64,000 bases of DNA from assembly GCA_963920575.1 (NCBI GenBank), contig OY986972.1:16906502-16970501 (forward strand), in the 5' to 3' direction. Position 1 is the stretch's first letter; each line of letters starts with the position of its first letter. Shown here piece by piece: positions 24,012 through 35,697 of the stretch. Source of the stretch: Narthecium ossifragum (Eukaryota; Streptophyta; Magnoliopsida; Dioscoreales; Nartheciaceae). Under the pieces are notes generated by a model that worked only from the letters and a program-made list of their open reading frames with translations, ran no database searches and was not told where the DNA came from. A program made the translations under genes and the position numbers.

Positions 24012-24169
24012 GTAATATATACTTTGGGTGAGGTTTTTAGAAAAATTTATTTTGCCTGCGGGAACACTTCGCCTGCCACGTGGCGGAATATGAGTAGCAA
24101 GTTCGGCTGGGGGCCTTTGAAGCTTCAGGTGGCCCCCTTTAGCTAAGCAATCGCTGGATGCCACGTGGC
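24012..24169 (-). promoter_or_regulatory. UBA/PUB promoter: TATA box and two perfect G-boxes
   Basis: Upstream of the start codon at 23948, the minus strand has a TATATA core at about 24016-24022. The 10-bp palindrome GCCACGTGGC occurs twice, at 24075-24084 and 24160-24169, about 130 and 215 bp from the ATG. The core CACGTG is the G-box bound by bZIP and bHLH factors in plants, and ABA or light control is a possible inference. Both motifs are direct reads. Confidence 0.6.
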
Positions 24170-24449
24170 ACATAGGATTACTCTTGGTTTTATTATTAGT
24201 TGATATGCTTTGCTTCAGGTTAGGGTTTACCTTTCATCAGACTAGGAATTAACAAGCAACTAGTAGTGATCCGCATTCAAATATATTAACATATAATAAT
24301 TATCAGATATTAAATTAATGAGAGAAACAGAGAAGTAACAAATTTATTCTTCCGTCAAAACAATGATGCAAAATCCAGAAAGATGTTTGGCTATGGATAA
24401 TGAAATGCTATTAAGATGTGATAAGAAGACTTCATTGTATATATATATA

Positions 24450-24618
24450 CTAGGTGGTAAGCGTGGCACGGCTAACTGCCCGCCCCCACTATCTCTATTA
24501 TAACTTACGTCACATCAACCACTATCCCTTTGTATGCCAGTGTATGTCATATGTGTATAAGTTTATGACTCAGATGATGAGTCATAAAAGTAACAACCCT
24601 TGGATCTTATAAGGTAGA
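24450..24618 (-). mobile_element. Miniature Helitron-like element, copy 1
   Basis: Read on the minus strand it starts TCTACCTTATAAGATCC at 24618 and ends ...CGTGCCACGCTTACCACCTAG at 24450. The TC start, the CTAG end and the following T match the Helitron rule. CGTGCCACG forms a small palindrome before the terminus. It is inserted in a TA dinucleotide run and is far too short to encode a helicase. Confidence 0.65.
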
Positions 24619-24827
24619 CTAGGTGGTGGGCCCGAGGTGGCACGGCTAACTGCCCGCCCCCACTATCTCTATTATAACTTACGCCACGTCAACCCACTAT
24701 CCTTTTTTTTATTTATTTAATTACAATTTTATGCCACATGTATGACACGTGTATGTCATGTGTGTATAAGTTTATGACTCAGATGATGAGTCATAAAAGT
24801 AACTACCCTTGGATCTTATAAAGTAGA
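24619..24827 (-). mobile_element. Miniature Helitron-like element, copy 2, head to tail with copy 1
   Basis: On the minus strand it starts TCTACTTTATAAGATCC at 24827, preceded by A, and ends ...CCACCACCTAG at 24619, where the TC of copy 1 follows at once. The interior shares the blocks ATGACTCATCATCTGAG and GGGGGCGGGCAGTTAGCC with copy 1. The two are therefore tandem copies of one family, with no host DNA between them. Confidence 0.65.
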
Positions 24828-24888
24828 TTGATGATTAGGGAATATCTATATGTAAATCTAAGAATATATATAAAACTAACTTAGGAAA

Positions 24889-25142
24889 AATGAACATGTA
24901 AACAATCTAATAAGGGAAACGGTTATAACCGTTTTTGTTCCTTATAAGGTTGATAAGTATGTATATTTAAAACTAATCTCCTGGCTTATGATTATAAGGA
25001 TGTATATTTAAAACTAACCTAGGGAATATGATAAAAATATACAAAGTTAACTTAGGAAAATATACATGTAAATAAACTAATATGATGTAAACAGTTGTAA
25101 CCGTTTTTGCTCCTTATAAGATTTATATATATATATATATGA
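24889..25142. repeat. Diverged tandem repeat and (TA)n microsatellite
   Basis: The block aaccgtttttg(t/c)tccttataag occurs at about 24926 and 25098, and tatatttaaaactaa occurs near 24962, 25010 and in weaker form later. This indicates a diverged duplication of about 170 bp. A (TA)n run ends it at 25122-25140. Confidence 0.55.
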
Positions 25143-25994
25143 GTGTTGATTTGTGTACATGGACATGGCACATGCCACCTATTGATAGCCAAGTACCGAT
25201 TCTTTGATTTATTGGTTACCGATAAATGACATATGCATTACACATGTCACCTGTCTGTGTACACAAAATATTTTCCTATATATATACCGAACACCTTTAC
25301 GGAATGCATAGAAAAATAGTAGCAAGTTTCCCTCCGCCTCAATCTGAAATCTCCATATGAACTCAGAATGTCCTTCACATACTCGTAGTACACAAAAGCA
25401 ATCACAATAGTTGTAAAAAAGAAGAAACAACACACAACAGACCATTTAAAACAGGAGAACATGAGGTTCTGAACAAGACTAGTCAAAGCTTTCTATCTAG
25501 CTAGGAAAACCAAAACATAGTACTCTACTAAATTGGAAACAGTTACAGTTTACACCAAAGCGAGCAACAGCACCACATCCAAGCCTAGAATAGTGACATC
25601 GCTCTCACCCATTCATCTCCTTGTTCCTCTCATGTGTCATGCATGTGGATGCACGATAGAGTATCAAGTTAGCTTCGAATTTGATCTTCCTCGGCGAAAC
25701 CTCAAATCTTTACTACAATCAGGAAGCAGCAGTAAATACTAAATACTACAGACACCCATGATAAAAAGATTACTGGGGTAACTCTTCATAGAGCTATACA
25801 ATAACATCTGCAATCAACTAAGGAAATGCGATGAGAAGGATGATATCTAGCTCCTTGTATGTATTTTCAAATTGCTTTTTTTGCCTCAAGGAAGTTGTTT
25901 GAACACCATTGCAGTACGGTGAATATTTGTCCGCGCAGAGTAACTTCCATATAAGCATTAGCTTTTCATAAAAATCTAGACAATGATAAGAAAC
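25143..25994. other. Intergenic, no gene recognised
   Basis: Moderately AT-rich DNA with no coding similarity, RNA gene or transposon end that I can support. Confidence 0.5.
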
Positions 25995-26452
25995 GGCTGC
26001 GTTTGGTTGCATGACGGGAGAGGTAGAGGAAGAGGGAGTGGGAGAGGGAGAGGAGTGGAGAGGAATGGGATTGCCATCGTTTGTGTTTGATATGACCATG
26101 GGAGTGGGAGAGGGAAAGACGTTGTTTGTGCTTGGTATGACCAAATTAAGATGGGAAAGAGCAGGAATGATATTGAAGTTACTAATATACCCCTAAATCT
26201 GATGGCTATAATTAGATCTTTTAAAAGATACAAAATTTTTAATAGAGGTATTTTAGTACTCTTCTTTGCGTTGATCAAAACGGGGGAAAATGAAACAGGA
26301 TTCCTCCCAATTTCTAGAGGAGTCCGGTTTCCTTCCGTCATGGGAGAGCTCAGGAGAGGGAGTCACCTCTCCCGTGGTTAAATGCCAACCAAACGCGGCG
26401 GAGGGAGTTGTGACTCCCTCTCCCATGGTCAAAGGGGTAACCAAACATAGCC
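25995..26452. mobile_element. Tourist/Harbinger-like MITE
   Basis: The left end is GGCTGCGTTTGGTTGCA. The right end, read on the other strand, is GGCTATGTTTGGTTACC. The right flank is TAA, the usual target of this superfamily; the left flank is degraded. The interior is rich in gggagagggagtgggag and has no coding content. Confidence 0.6.
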
Positions 26453-26455
26453 TAA

Positions 26456-27566
26456 GGGGGTGTTTGGTTGCTTGTATTAATTGATACTGCACTAGTTGAT
26501 ACATAAACAAGTGCTTGGTTACTTATATCAATTGATGCAGTATTAACTTGCTTTCTATTTGGTTGGTATGTATTGCCACCAGTTGATGCATCGGAGCTTT
26601 GGATTTCAACTCCATCCAGCGATCTCCCCATTCGACACCAACCACCGTCTCCATCTCCCCATCATCCCAATCCTCCTCTAGCACCACTACCTCCTCCCTG
26701 TTCTAGACCGAGCACCACCCCAACCACCTCCATCTTCTTCGCCGATCCAGCCGGGCAGTGGTGGTTGGGTGGCTACGAGGGTCAACAAATGGGGCGTTAG
26801 TCAATAGAGAGGCGACGGTTGAGGTCGCGGGGGTGAGTTGGAGGTGTGGGAAGGGTTGAATGGTGACGGAAGAGGGCAGAGGAAGGATGGTGGTGGTCGT
26901 GGTGAGGTTGTCGACGCTGGAGAAGACAATGTTGAAGGCGGATGAGGGGATCGATGGCGATCCGGCGTTGGGAGGGCTTGGTTGGGCTCAGCTTCCTCAG
27001 GAAGGAGATCAGGAGGTGTGAGAAGGGTTGGATGGCAACGGAAGAGAGCAGAGGAGGGATGATGGTGGTCGTGGTGAGGTTGTCAGCGCCGAAGAAGATG
27101 AGGTTGAAGGCGGATGAGGGGATCATCGAGCTTAGTTGGGCCCAGCTTCCTCGGGAAGGAGATCATGAGGTGTGGGAAGGGTTAGATGGCGACGGAAGAG
27201 GGTAGAGGAGGGATGGTGGTGGCCATGGTGAGGTTGTCGGTGCCGAATAAGACGAGGTTGAAGGCGGATGAGGGGATCGGCGATGATCCGGCATTGGGAG
27301 GGCTTGGTTGGGCTCGGCTTCCTCGGGAAGGAGAGGGTCGGCGGGCGTTGCCATTGATGGAGAGGGGAAAGGAGAGATCAGGGAAAGTATCGCGTGATGC
27401 ATCAACTGATGCTGCATCAGTTGATGTAGACAATTTTGTTGCATCACCTGATGCTGCATGAAGCCACCATTTTGCATCAACTGATGCAGCATCAGTTGAT
27501 GCATATGGTCAACCAAACATGGGTTTGGACCATGATGATGCATCAAGCAACCAAATGCCCTCTTAG
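26456..27566. mobile_element. Tourist/Harbinger-like MITE with three internal tandem units
   Basis: The ends GGGGGTGTTTGGTTGCTTG and CAAGCAACCAAATGCCCTC are inverted repeats; the flanks are TAA on the left and TTA on the right. Subterminal regions repeat TTGATGCA / TGCATCAA words (26468-26600 and 27395-27545). The middle holds three imperfect copies of a unit of about 160 bp (about 26860-26995, 27025-27170 and 27185-27335), recognisable by gacggaagag, gtggtggtcgtggtgagg and ttgaaggcggatgagg. No transposase is seen. Confidence 0.6.
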
Positions 27567-28179
27567 AGAAGAATAGCAGCGAGCAGGGGGGCGATTGGAG
27601 GCCTCGTCGGCATCAGATCTCGCTGAAAAATGGTGGCGGAGAGGTCATGATGGCATGGGGTGGCCGGATCTGAGGTCGGAGTGGGTTAGGAGGCCTGGAG
27701 GCGATGGGTTCAAAGGGTGGCGCTGGATTCCAATGAAAATGGCTGTCGAGGAAGATTGGGAAGACCTGGATCTCGCCGGGAAAGACTTGGGGAGAGGTTA
27801 GGGAGGCGAGATGGGGGGTTAGTGGTGGTTGGGGTGGCATGAGTCGGTGATTTAGAGGTGGTGTGTGTGCTGGTCTTGAGAGAAGTGGCTGCCGGCAAGA
27901 GAAAAGAAAAAAGTGAAAAGTGAAAAATGAATAGAACGGATGTGAGGAGTCGATGATGGATTCATGGGGAAACGAGCTCGTCGGAGGTCGAGACCGGTGA
28001 ATTGATCCATCATCGACATCACCAACACCTCTCAGCTACTGATTCTTATGTGCAAAAAAGAGAAAAAAAAAGAAAGAAAAAAAAAAGAAAACTGAACCGA
28101 CGGTTGAGGGCTTGCCGAGTGTGATCGCCGACGAGGAAGGCTCTTCAGACGTCGACGTCGATGGAGGAGAGGTCGTGGG
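27567..28179. other. GC-rich non-coding DNA, left flank of the nested LTR cluster
   Basis: Purine-rich, GC-rich sequence similar in style to 34576-35300 on the far side of the LTR insertion, so the two were once contiguous. Open frames here look like composition artefacts. No family recognised. Confidence 0.4.
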
Positions 28180-28232
28180 TGTCGCGCCCCGACCCGCGAA
28201 AGCCCAACCGGGCGGGGCGACGTGAACCAGAA

Positions 28233-30798
28233 TGTCACACCCCGACCCAGAAAACCCATCCAGAACGGGGCGTGAGGGTCCTAACACTATTTATCATCAA
28301 CCGGCGCAGTACAAGCGGAAAAGATAAACAATTTAAGCAAAAGTATTCCAGAGGCTAAGCAGATTTTAATCATAATATAACATCAAGTCTTACAATATCT
28401 GAATTCCAAAATAAAGATTTATACAACATCCCAAAGATTCTCCAAAGAGGGGTACAACATGCAAATATATATATATCAAAAAGTTACAACAGCCATATCC
28501 TCCAACCAAACCTCAGACGCCTCTGGATGTACTCGCGCCGCCAAAAGTCGAACCTGTTGGCTCCACTGAGGAGGAACTGCCGCCTGCACCTGCAAACGCA
28601 GCCCGAGTAGGAATGAGCAAAAAGCCCAGTAGGGTTCTACTCTACGGCACACTGAAGGGAGGAAAACAACAACAGTGTTGTCCCCCAGCCTAAGTCTAAA
28701 GGATGCCACGGGTCCCATAACCCACCGATGTCCCAAGGGTTCCTGTCATGAAACCTCTCTCCTGAACATGTTACCAGGAGGACCACGGAAACAGTAACAT
28801 GCAGGCTCTAACCCTTACCCAGCAGGGATACCACTGCCTGGGGACCACGTCGGGAACTCCTCGGTTGCATCCTTAGCACTTGGGCTTGGAAGACAACACG
28901 ACCTCTAAACCTCAAACAAAGATTCAAGCCGACTATCGCAATCCTCAATCATCAGAGATTCAGATCGACAATCACACCCTAATCCTGACTACCCAGCCAC
29001 GGTCCTAAGGCTAGATCCGAGCTACCCGAGAGCCTCGAATCGGCGACCCAAGACATCGCCCGCCTAACCTCAAATGCCTCTAATGTATACAATGCATGAG
29101 CTTAAGCAAGCATCTAATCTTAGATGTCTCTATATGTCACATCAACAGTTATAAGTTCAACAGATATACAATAGCCCTCGGCACTCGCCGGCAAGAGGCT
29201 AAGGTTCCACAATTCCTCATTAGCTAGCACTCATAGCTAGCTAATAGTTAAGTAAGCAACCAAACATTTAATTTCTATCAAACTTGAATTAAATGCAAAC
29301 ACAACCATACGTTTGCTAAAAAGGGGAGAAACTCGGATCAAATCTCAAATCCGATGAAAACCCTTTGAAAACCTCATCAAATCCATCTATAAACCTCCCA
29401 ACACGTTTAAGACTCAATCAAAGTTGAAAGCCATTCAAGAAGAACCAAAGATCACTGTTCAAAGGGTCACGGACGATGCCACGGTCGATCCGTGGATCGA
29501 CCGTGAGGCCACGGACGATGCCACGGTCGATCCGTGGATCGACCGTGAGACCCATACGAAGAAAACCAAGGGCGACGGTCGATCCAACCATTGACCCTGA
29601 GAAGCCCAAAACCAAACAGAGCCTGACGGTCGATGCAACGGTCGATCCGACGGTCGACCGTCAGGTAAATGGCGAAAAAGCGAAGGCCCCACGGTCGATC
29701 GATCCATCGACCCTGGGGACCCAAAAACTCGACAGAGCCCGACGGTCGATGCGACGGTCGATGCGACGGTCGATCCGACGGTCGACCGTCAGGCCCAGAG
29801 GAAATATACTAAAGCATGACGGTCGATACATAGATCGACCGTCGAGCTGACGGTCGATGCACCGATCGACCGTCGAGCTCCAGATGCAAAATACCAGAAA
29901 TCCTAATTCTAAGATTTCAAGAATCAAAACATGTTAGATAAAATCAAATTTCGCAAGCAAGTATATTTTGAGGTGAGGAAACTAATGGTATAAAGAAATC
30001 CAGTTTTTAACGGTCGAATCCCATTTTAGGTCGGAAAACCAAAAACCGACGAGACCGTGAGATACGGAAACTAACCATTATAACACCAGTTTTGCAATGC
30101 AAGAATACAAGGAATGAGATACATTACATAGGCAAGGATCTACAAGCATGCTATCATGGTATTCACAGCAAAAACACAAACATCCTAACCTAGTAGAACC
30201 CGATCCAAGGATCGAGGTAGAAACACCTACCTTAAACGCAATCCCAGCTTCTCCACGCGTCCAGCCAACCTTGCCACGAAGATCCGCTACTCAGCCCCTC
30301 CAAGATCAAGCCCAGCCGAAGAAGAGGGAAGAAGGGGAGAAGAAGGGGAGTCGTCGGTGGAGAAGAGAAGGAAGAACCAGCCAAAGGCAGAGAAGAAGGG
30401 AAGGGGAGAAGAGAGGAGAGAAGAGAGGGGAGCGGGTGGGGGTTGGAGCCAACTGCTCCAACCACCCTCCACTCACCAGGCCCCTAATGGGGATCCTCTC
30501 TAACGGGCCAAAAACCCGTTGACCCGCTAACGAGCCCGATAGCGAGCTCTAGCGCGCCCGAGCTGGGATCTTCCGATCCCGGGTCCGCCTAACCATCCTA
30601 AACAACCACATACATCAATCCAAGTCCGTGGGTGCAACGCGGGTGTGAAACAGACCACCAGGGGCATATTTACCAAAATGCCCCTAGGGTCCAAACCGCC
30701 ACACGATCGCCCGATCATGCCCGACGCGGAACCATTTCGACAGGAAACCAGCTCTCGACCCACGTGGTCGAGTCAGGTCTGAGGGACGGGCCCTCACA
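28233..30798. mobile_element. Solo LTR (type 1) nested in the LTR at 28180
   Basis: It runs from TGTCACACCCCGACCC at 28233 to ...GGGCCCTCACA at 30798 and is flanked by an exact 5-bp duplication, CAGAA, at 28228-28232 and 30799-30803. The length is 2566 bp. Conserved type-1 blocks include gagtagga(a/g)tgag near 28605 and the terminal block near 30630-30700. No internal domain is present, so it is a solo LTR. It contains a palindrome array at 29466-29880. Confidence 0.88.
29466..29880. repeat. ACGGTCGAT hairpin array inside an LTR
   Basis: Tandem imperfect palindromes share the arms ACGGTCGAT and ATCGACCGT around short variable centres, for example ACGGTCGAT-CCGTGG-ATCGACCGT near 29481 and 29521, ACGGTCGAT-ACATAG-ATCGACCGT near 29819, and ACGGTCGAT-GCACCG-ATCGACCGT near 29850. 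Half-sites ACGGTCGAT also repeat without partners. Confidence 0.85.
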
Positions 30799-31836
30799 CA
30801 GAACCTAACGAAACGTGGAAGAAAAGCTGGTGTGGGTTCCCTCTAACCTATTGGTCTCCCTAACAATTCACCAAAAGCACCATCAATTAAAAGACAATAA
30901 TTTAACAACATCAAACCCAAGATTACATAACCCAAGTGAATTTAATATACATATCCTCGGAGAGGGGAATATTCGAATACAACATTACTCCCGTAGGAGA
31001 TTATCTAACATAGGGTAGAAAAACTGTAAAAGATCACCACCTCTCAGACTCCGCCTGGCGCCACCGCACCGTCAACCAACTGCCCGGTAGGGGCCACAGA
31101 AGAAGAACTTACCCCTGCACCTACAAAACGCAACCTGAGTAGGAGTGAGTATAAAGCTCAGTAGGGTTCTACACTACGACACACAGAAGAAAGAGGGAAA
31201 CGCAATAGTGTCACACTCAAGTAAGACCTGAGTGTATACAGGGGTCCCATAATCCCACCGCGTGTTCCTGAGGCCCAAGGACGACACTCAGTGAGCAGGA
31301 ACGAACACTGTAGACTCACAAGCAGGACAACGTGAACACTGCTGGCGGGAAATGACACCGCTGAGTAGGCGACTCCTCTACTCAAGAGTCGTCACAGTGG
31401 AACAGCGACTACACATCGGCATCCGACTCGATGCCGACACGACCTCTATAATCATCAAGCAACATGTGTACCAGTCATCTACGCCTATCATCAAGTTTGA
31501 CTGGACACTACAATTCGAACCGGGTCAAAACTACCCAACCCCAGTCCTAGGGCTAAGTCCAAGCTTCCAGCCTAGGGACGGCGACCCACAGATCACCCAC
31601 GCCCTAATCAATGCAACTAATAGATAACAGAGAATACATGCTATGAACATACACAGATAGGAGATAAGCATGAAACAGTATGTTAAAGCAGCATACAAGT
31701 CCAACCGGATCGCTGCAGCGGTACTACCAACCGCTGCCAGCCGATCCGCAGCGGGTCCCAGCATTACAACGGTACCACGACCGTCCACCGTGAACTCCTG
31801 TAACGGGAAGCAACCCCGAAAACCTCGATGAACAGT

Positions 31837-33348
31837 TGATAAGACGTGAAAAGTGCACAAATCACCCTTTTAACTAGGTCTTGTTAGTCTCCGAGCAATG
31901 CTATTTTGATTGTCTTTTCCCCATTTCAGGCTTAAGGACCCTCAGCGAAGATTAGATCAAGTTTGGTGCTAAAACGAACAAATAAAGAACCTGCTAGGAG
32001 CAAAAGAGCAAAGGAACAAAGATGGACCATCTTTGACGTCAAAACTGTACCTGCTCAGGAAGAACCAGATGATGTTCTATATATGGTTGGAAAGCTCTTG
32101 AAGTCTAGATTCCAGAACTTTTTACGGTTCGTGATTTGGAGTTTCCTAGAGGAAGATATGCTATTTTTAGTACAGAGGTGCAGAAGAAGCAGTTACGGAA
32201 AACCATATCGATCTCATCCCAAAGGAGATCGATCTCCTTGGGCGCTGCGGGAAAAATAAAAGGAAATTGACTAATCCGAGTTAGGATTTGTCTTAGGCTA
32301 TAAGTAGCCTTCTTTAGGGGCATTTTGGCAGCCTTCCATGGCCGAATTTTGTTAATCTCTTAGGGTTTCTCTTAGTTTCTTTTCCACAAATTAGGTTAGA
32401 TCTTTGGGAGAAGATCTATGGATGGATGGCTTCAACAACCTTCATCAAGGTGTCCTTTTCTTAAGATGAGTAACTAAACCCTAGCTTTGGGATTCTATGA
32501 TGTAGTAAAGTTATTTATTAGGGTTTTCTACAGATTATGAGTTGTAAATCATACGTTTAATGATTGAATGGATTGTTTTTATGTTCTTATCTATTGGTGT
32601 GATTATTATTATATGTTAGATGAATGATTTGTTCCTTTATGTCCTAGATTTAGGTCTTGTGCATGTTAGGGCTTGAGATTAGAGATTCTCATCAAACATC
32701 CGTGCTAAGACCATGGATGTGAGGATTTCCTTCTCGAGATTAAGAGTCTTGTAATGCTAGGACCATTACACATAATGCTAGAACCATTATGACCGCTTCT
32801 TAATCCGTTATTCATCATTATTCGAGATTAGGGATTTCGTATGTGCTAGAACCACAATGCTAGTGCCAGAACCACTAGGTTAACTCCAATCCTTGATACA
32901 TTCTAGTAGGCGATCTCAATGTGCCAGAACCATCTTGATTATTTACCAATATCCATTCTTGATATTATCCCCGACGTCTTCGTCGAGCAGTAGGACTTCT
33001 AGCCATTCACCTATCGACTATATGAAATCATCTAAGTTGATTTATCTGCTCTTATCTTAGGAATACATAGTAAGTTCTTTATTATTGATTAGAGTTCCTT
33101 AGCATTATCTTATCTATTAGTACTCTTTTCGTATTTGTTTAGTTCTTGATAAAAATCCAAAAGATTATCTTTTTCCCAACTCCTTGGCTAGGAATTATAC
33201 CTAGTATACGACTTAAACCATTAGTTCCTTGTGAACTCGACTCGGACTCATTACTATCTACCCATAAAGTAGTTAGTTAGTGATTTGGATTATAAATTTG
33301 TAATTTTGGCGTACTTGTTAAGGCTACGACACTTTTCAATGCGTGTCA
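31837..33348. mobile_element. Solo LTR (type 2, Athila-related) nested in the LTR at 28180
   Basis: It starts TGATAAGACGTGAAAAGTGC at 31837 and ends ...GCGTGTCA at 33348, with an exact 5-bp duplication ACAGT at 31832-31836 and 33349-33353. The first 60 bases closely match the LTR terminus of the Athila-like element at 47671 (minus strand), so the families are related; the rest differs. It holds one GATCGATC-type pair at 32206-32234. No coding domain is present. Confidence 0.88.
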
Positions 33349-34345
33349 ACAGTAAAAATATAATATTATATGCTTCAAACATATAATATTATATAAAACA
33401 CCAAAAAATCCTCTACATAGAGCTAATTGACCCGTCGATCCGATGCCCAAACGGCGTCGGATTCGAGATCCAACTTAGGGTCTAGTAGACCAATATGCCA
33501 GGATCAACATCCAAAATCCAGAAACATCCAACGCCTAGATTAACAGGAAAACACTAATCAAAACCGCTAATCAAACTAACTTATCAATTACTTGTTGCAA
33601 CGCAGCCCTCCAGTAATAAATTCATAACAAATAGTAGCAAAATCAGAAAATTATGAAATTAGTTGGGATGGAGCGTAGATTCCAAGATCTACAACTCTTA
33701 TGTTCATCACAACCCAAGAACATGCACGTACTGATCGGACAACTCGCCGCAAACGGCTGTTCTTCAAGAACAGCAGAAACCGGAAAATCCAAGATTAAAC
33801 ATGCTTAAATCCTACTAAAATCTCAATCAAAGCTTATGAAATTTATACCAGAAATTATATTAAACAAGAGGAAACCAACACCACAAAGAACATCAAGATC
33901 AAACGGGTAGATTAAGAGAAACCCACTAAACTAACTCATGTAGGTATAAACCTACCGGAAACGCTAAACCTCGGTTGATTCCCCGCAAACCAGTCACCAA
34001 CAAAGCTCCAAACCACACCAGGGATCTTCCTCACGCCGCCATAGTTCTAACGAGCTTTGGAACACCCAAAACAGTGGCCTGAGGAGGAAGAATGGAGAAG
34101 AAGAAGGTGGCTGCCGGGAAGAACAGAGGAAACATAGCTCGCGGGAAGAAGAAAGAAGAAGGAAGAAGAAGGAAGAAGAAGGAGAAGGAAAAGAGAAAGA
34201 AAAAGAAGGAAAAGGGAAGGGGAAAGCCGGGGAAGGAGGGGAAAAGGGGGAGGAGAGCAGGGAAAGTCCTCTCTCCCTCTGACAAGGGATAGTGACGACC
34301 AACGGCGGCCGTCCTCGCAACTCCACCTACCTTCTACAGTACCCG

Positions 34346-34416
34346 GATCGATCCAAGGTTAAGAGGGATTGATCAAAGACTTGACTGGATCGATCCAACA
34401 CTAATTTGGATCGATC
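34346..34416. repeat. GATCGATC paired modules in the type-1 LTR
   Basis: The octamer GATCGATC (or GATTGATC) occurs at 34346, 34367, 34388 and 34409, an even 21-bp pitch. Confidence 0.9.
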
Positions 34417-34575
34417 CACAGGTCAAAAACCTCCTAAACGGATCTAGTCAAACATAATCATCAATCAGAGGCTGTGTGTGCACATGCGGGTGTGAAAAAA
34501 ACCGACAAGACACAATTTACCAAATTACCATTGCGGTCTACAACGAGCCACAAGGGTAGAGGGACAGGTCCTCAT

Positions 34576-35403
34576 AGTGAGTGGCTGGGGAGTCCATCCA
34601 CTGGTCGGATCGAGGCGATAGATGACGGAGATGGCAAATCCGGCAAGGTCGGTGGCGGCGGTGCTTAAAGGAAGAGGTCGGTGTCGATTCGGCATTGGAG
34701 GATGCTCAACAGGGCCTGGGACCGTCGGGGACGAGGTCGGAATAGGTTTTCAGAAGATCTAGAGGGGTTTTGGTGGAGTTTTGAGGAGGTTGGAAGTAGG
34801 AGGTGGCGGGTTGAGATTTGGGGACGATGGAGAGATCATCAAAGACAACAAACGGCGGCGGGAAGGAGGTGGTCGTCGGGAGAGGCGATGAGCTGCGTGG
34901 ATGGTGAGGGAGGGAGTGTAAGGTCACAACGGGAGTGGTGGTCACCGACGAGGAAGGCCCGATGGGAAAGAGGTAGAGGAGGGTGGCAGCTTGGAGCCTT
35001 GGGGTCGGCGAGGGAATCGTTGGGGACGGCGATCGGCGAGGGAATCGTTGGGGACGACGATCGGCGAGGGAGATGATAGAGGACGAGCTCGCCGAAGGTA
35101 GAGATGGCCGGTGATGGGGTGGCTGCGACGGGTGGCAGCTCGGGGTTAAGCCGGGGCGGAGGAGAGTGCACGCGGGGGGAGCAGGAGGGAGAAAATACTG
35201 AAAAATAAAAAAATAAATAGGGAAAATGATAGTTACATCTTTTTGCCAGGCGGTTTGAATTTAATGTCTTAAAAAAATCCGTCTGAAGTAATGACAAATT
35301 AGGAGTAAGATTTGGGACCCTAGTCCCTCCGCCCCTAATTTAATTAGCCTTCGTTTTGAAGGTTATCTAAGCAATAATCTATCTTCTGTAATAGAAGGCA
35401 GAG
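34576..35403. other. GC-rich non-coding DNA between the nested LTRs and the MULE
   Basis: GC-rich to about 35190, then AT-rich. Continues the sequence style of 27567-28179. No gene or transposon terminus is supported. Confidence 0.4.
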
Positions 35404-35697
35404 TTTGCACTAGGGTGCGGCTATCCGTACAATAAATTGAACTCATCACACCACAGTTTTGAATGATAAATTTCATACCCATAATACCCCATGACTGAAT
35501 GTCTAAAATGACCTTCATAAACACAACACACCACAATAGCAAAAACTGCATCATTTCATTGGACTCATCACACCATAACACCACATCTTCTCCTACCTCC
35601 AGCCATCATCTTCTCCACAAAGCTCTGGACATTCTCAAAACAATCATCTTCTCCACACATGTTTCAACCTACATTCACCCCCCACTAACACCCTTTC

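Larger units (their letters stand above)
28180..34575. mobile_element. Solo LTR (type 1), host of two nested LTRs
   Basis: It begins TGTCGCGCCCCGACCCG, almost as the copy at 35698, and ends ...GGACAGGTCCTCATA at 34575, where the usual final CACA has become CATA. Flanking bases gtggg (28175-28179) and gtgag (34576-34580) are a target duplication with one mismatch. Removing the two nested insertions leaves about 2.3 kb, similar to the other copies. The shared block near the 3' end (about 34465-34540) is present. No gag-pol is left. A polypurine tract lies at 34090-34260. Confidence 0.75.

Noticed and set aside
25995..27566. Clean TAA target duplications for the two MITEs here
   Set aside because: The left flank of the first is not TAA and the right flank of the second is TTA, so termini are supported but duplications are not.
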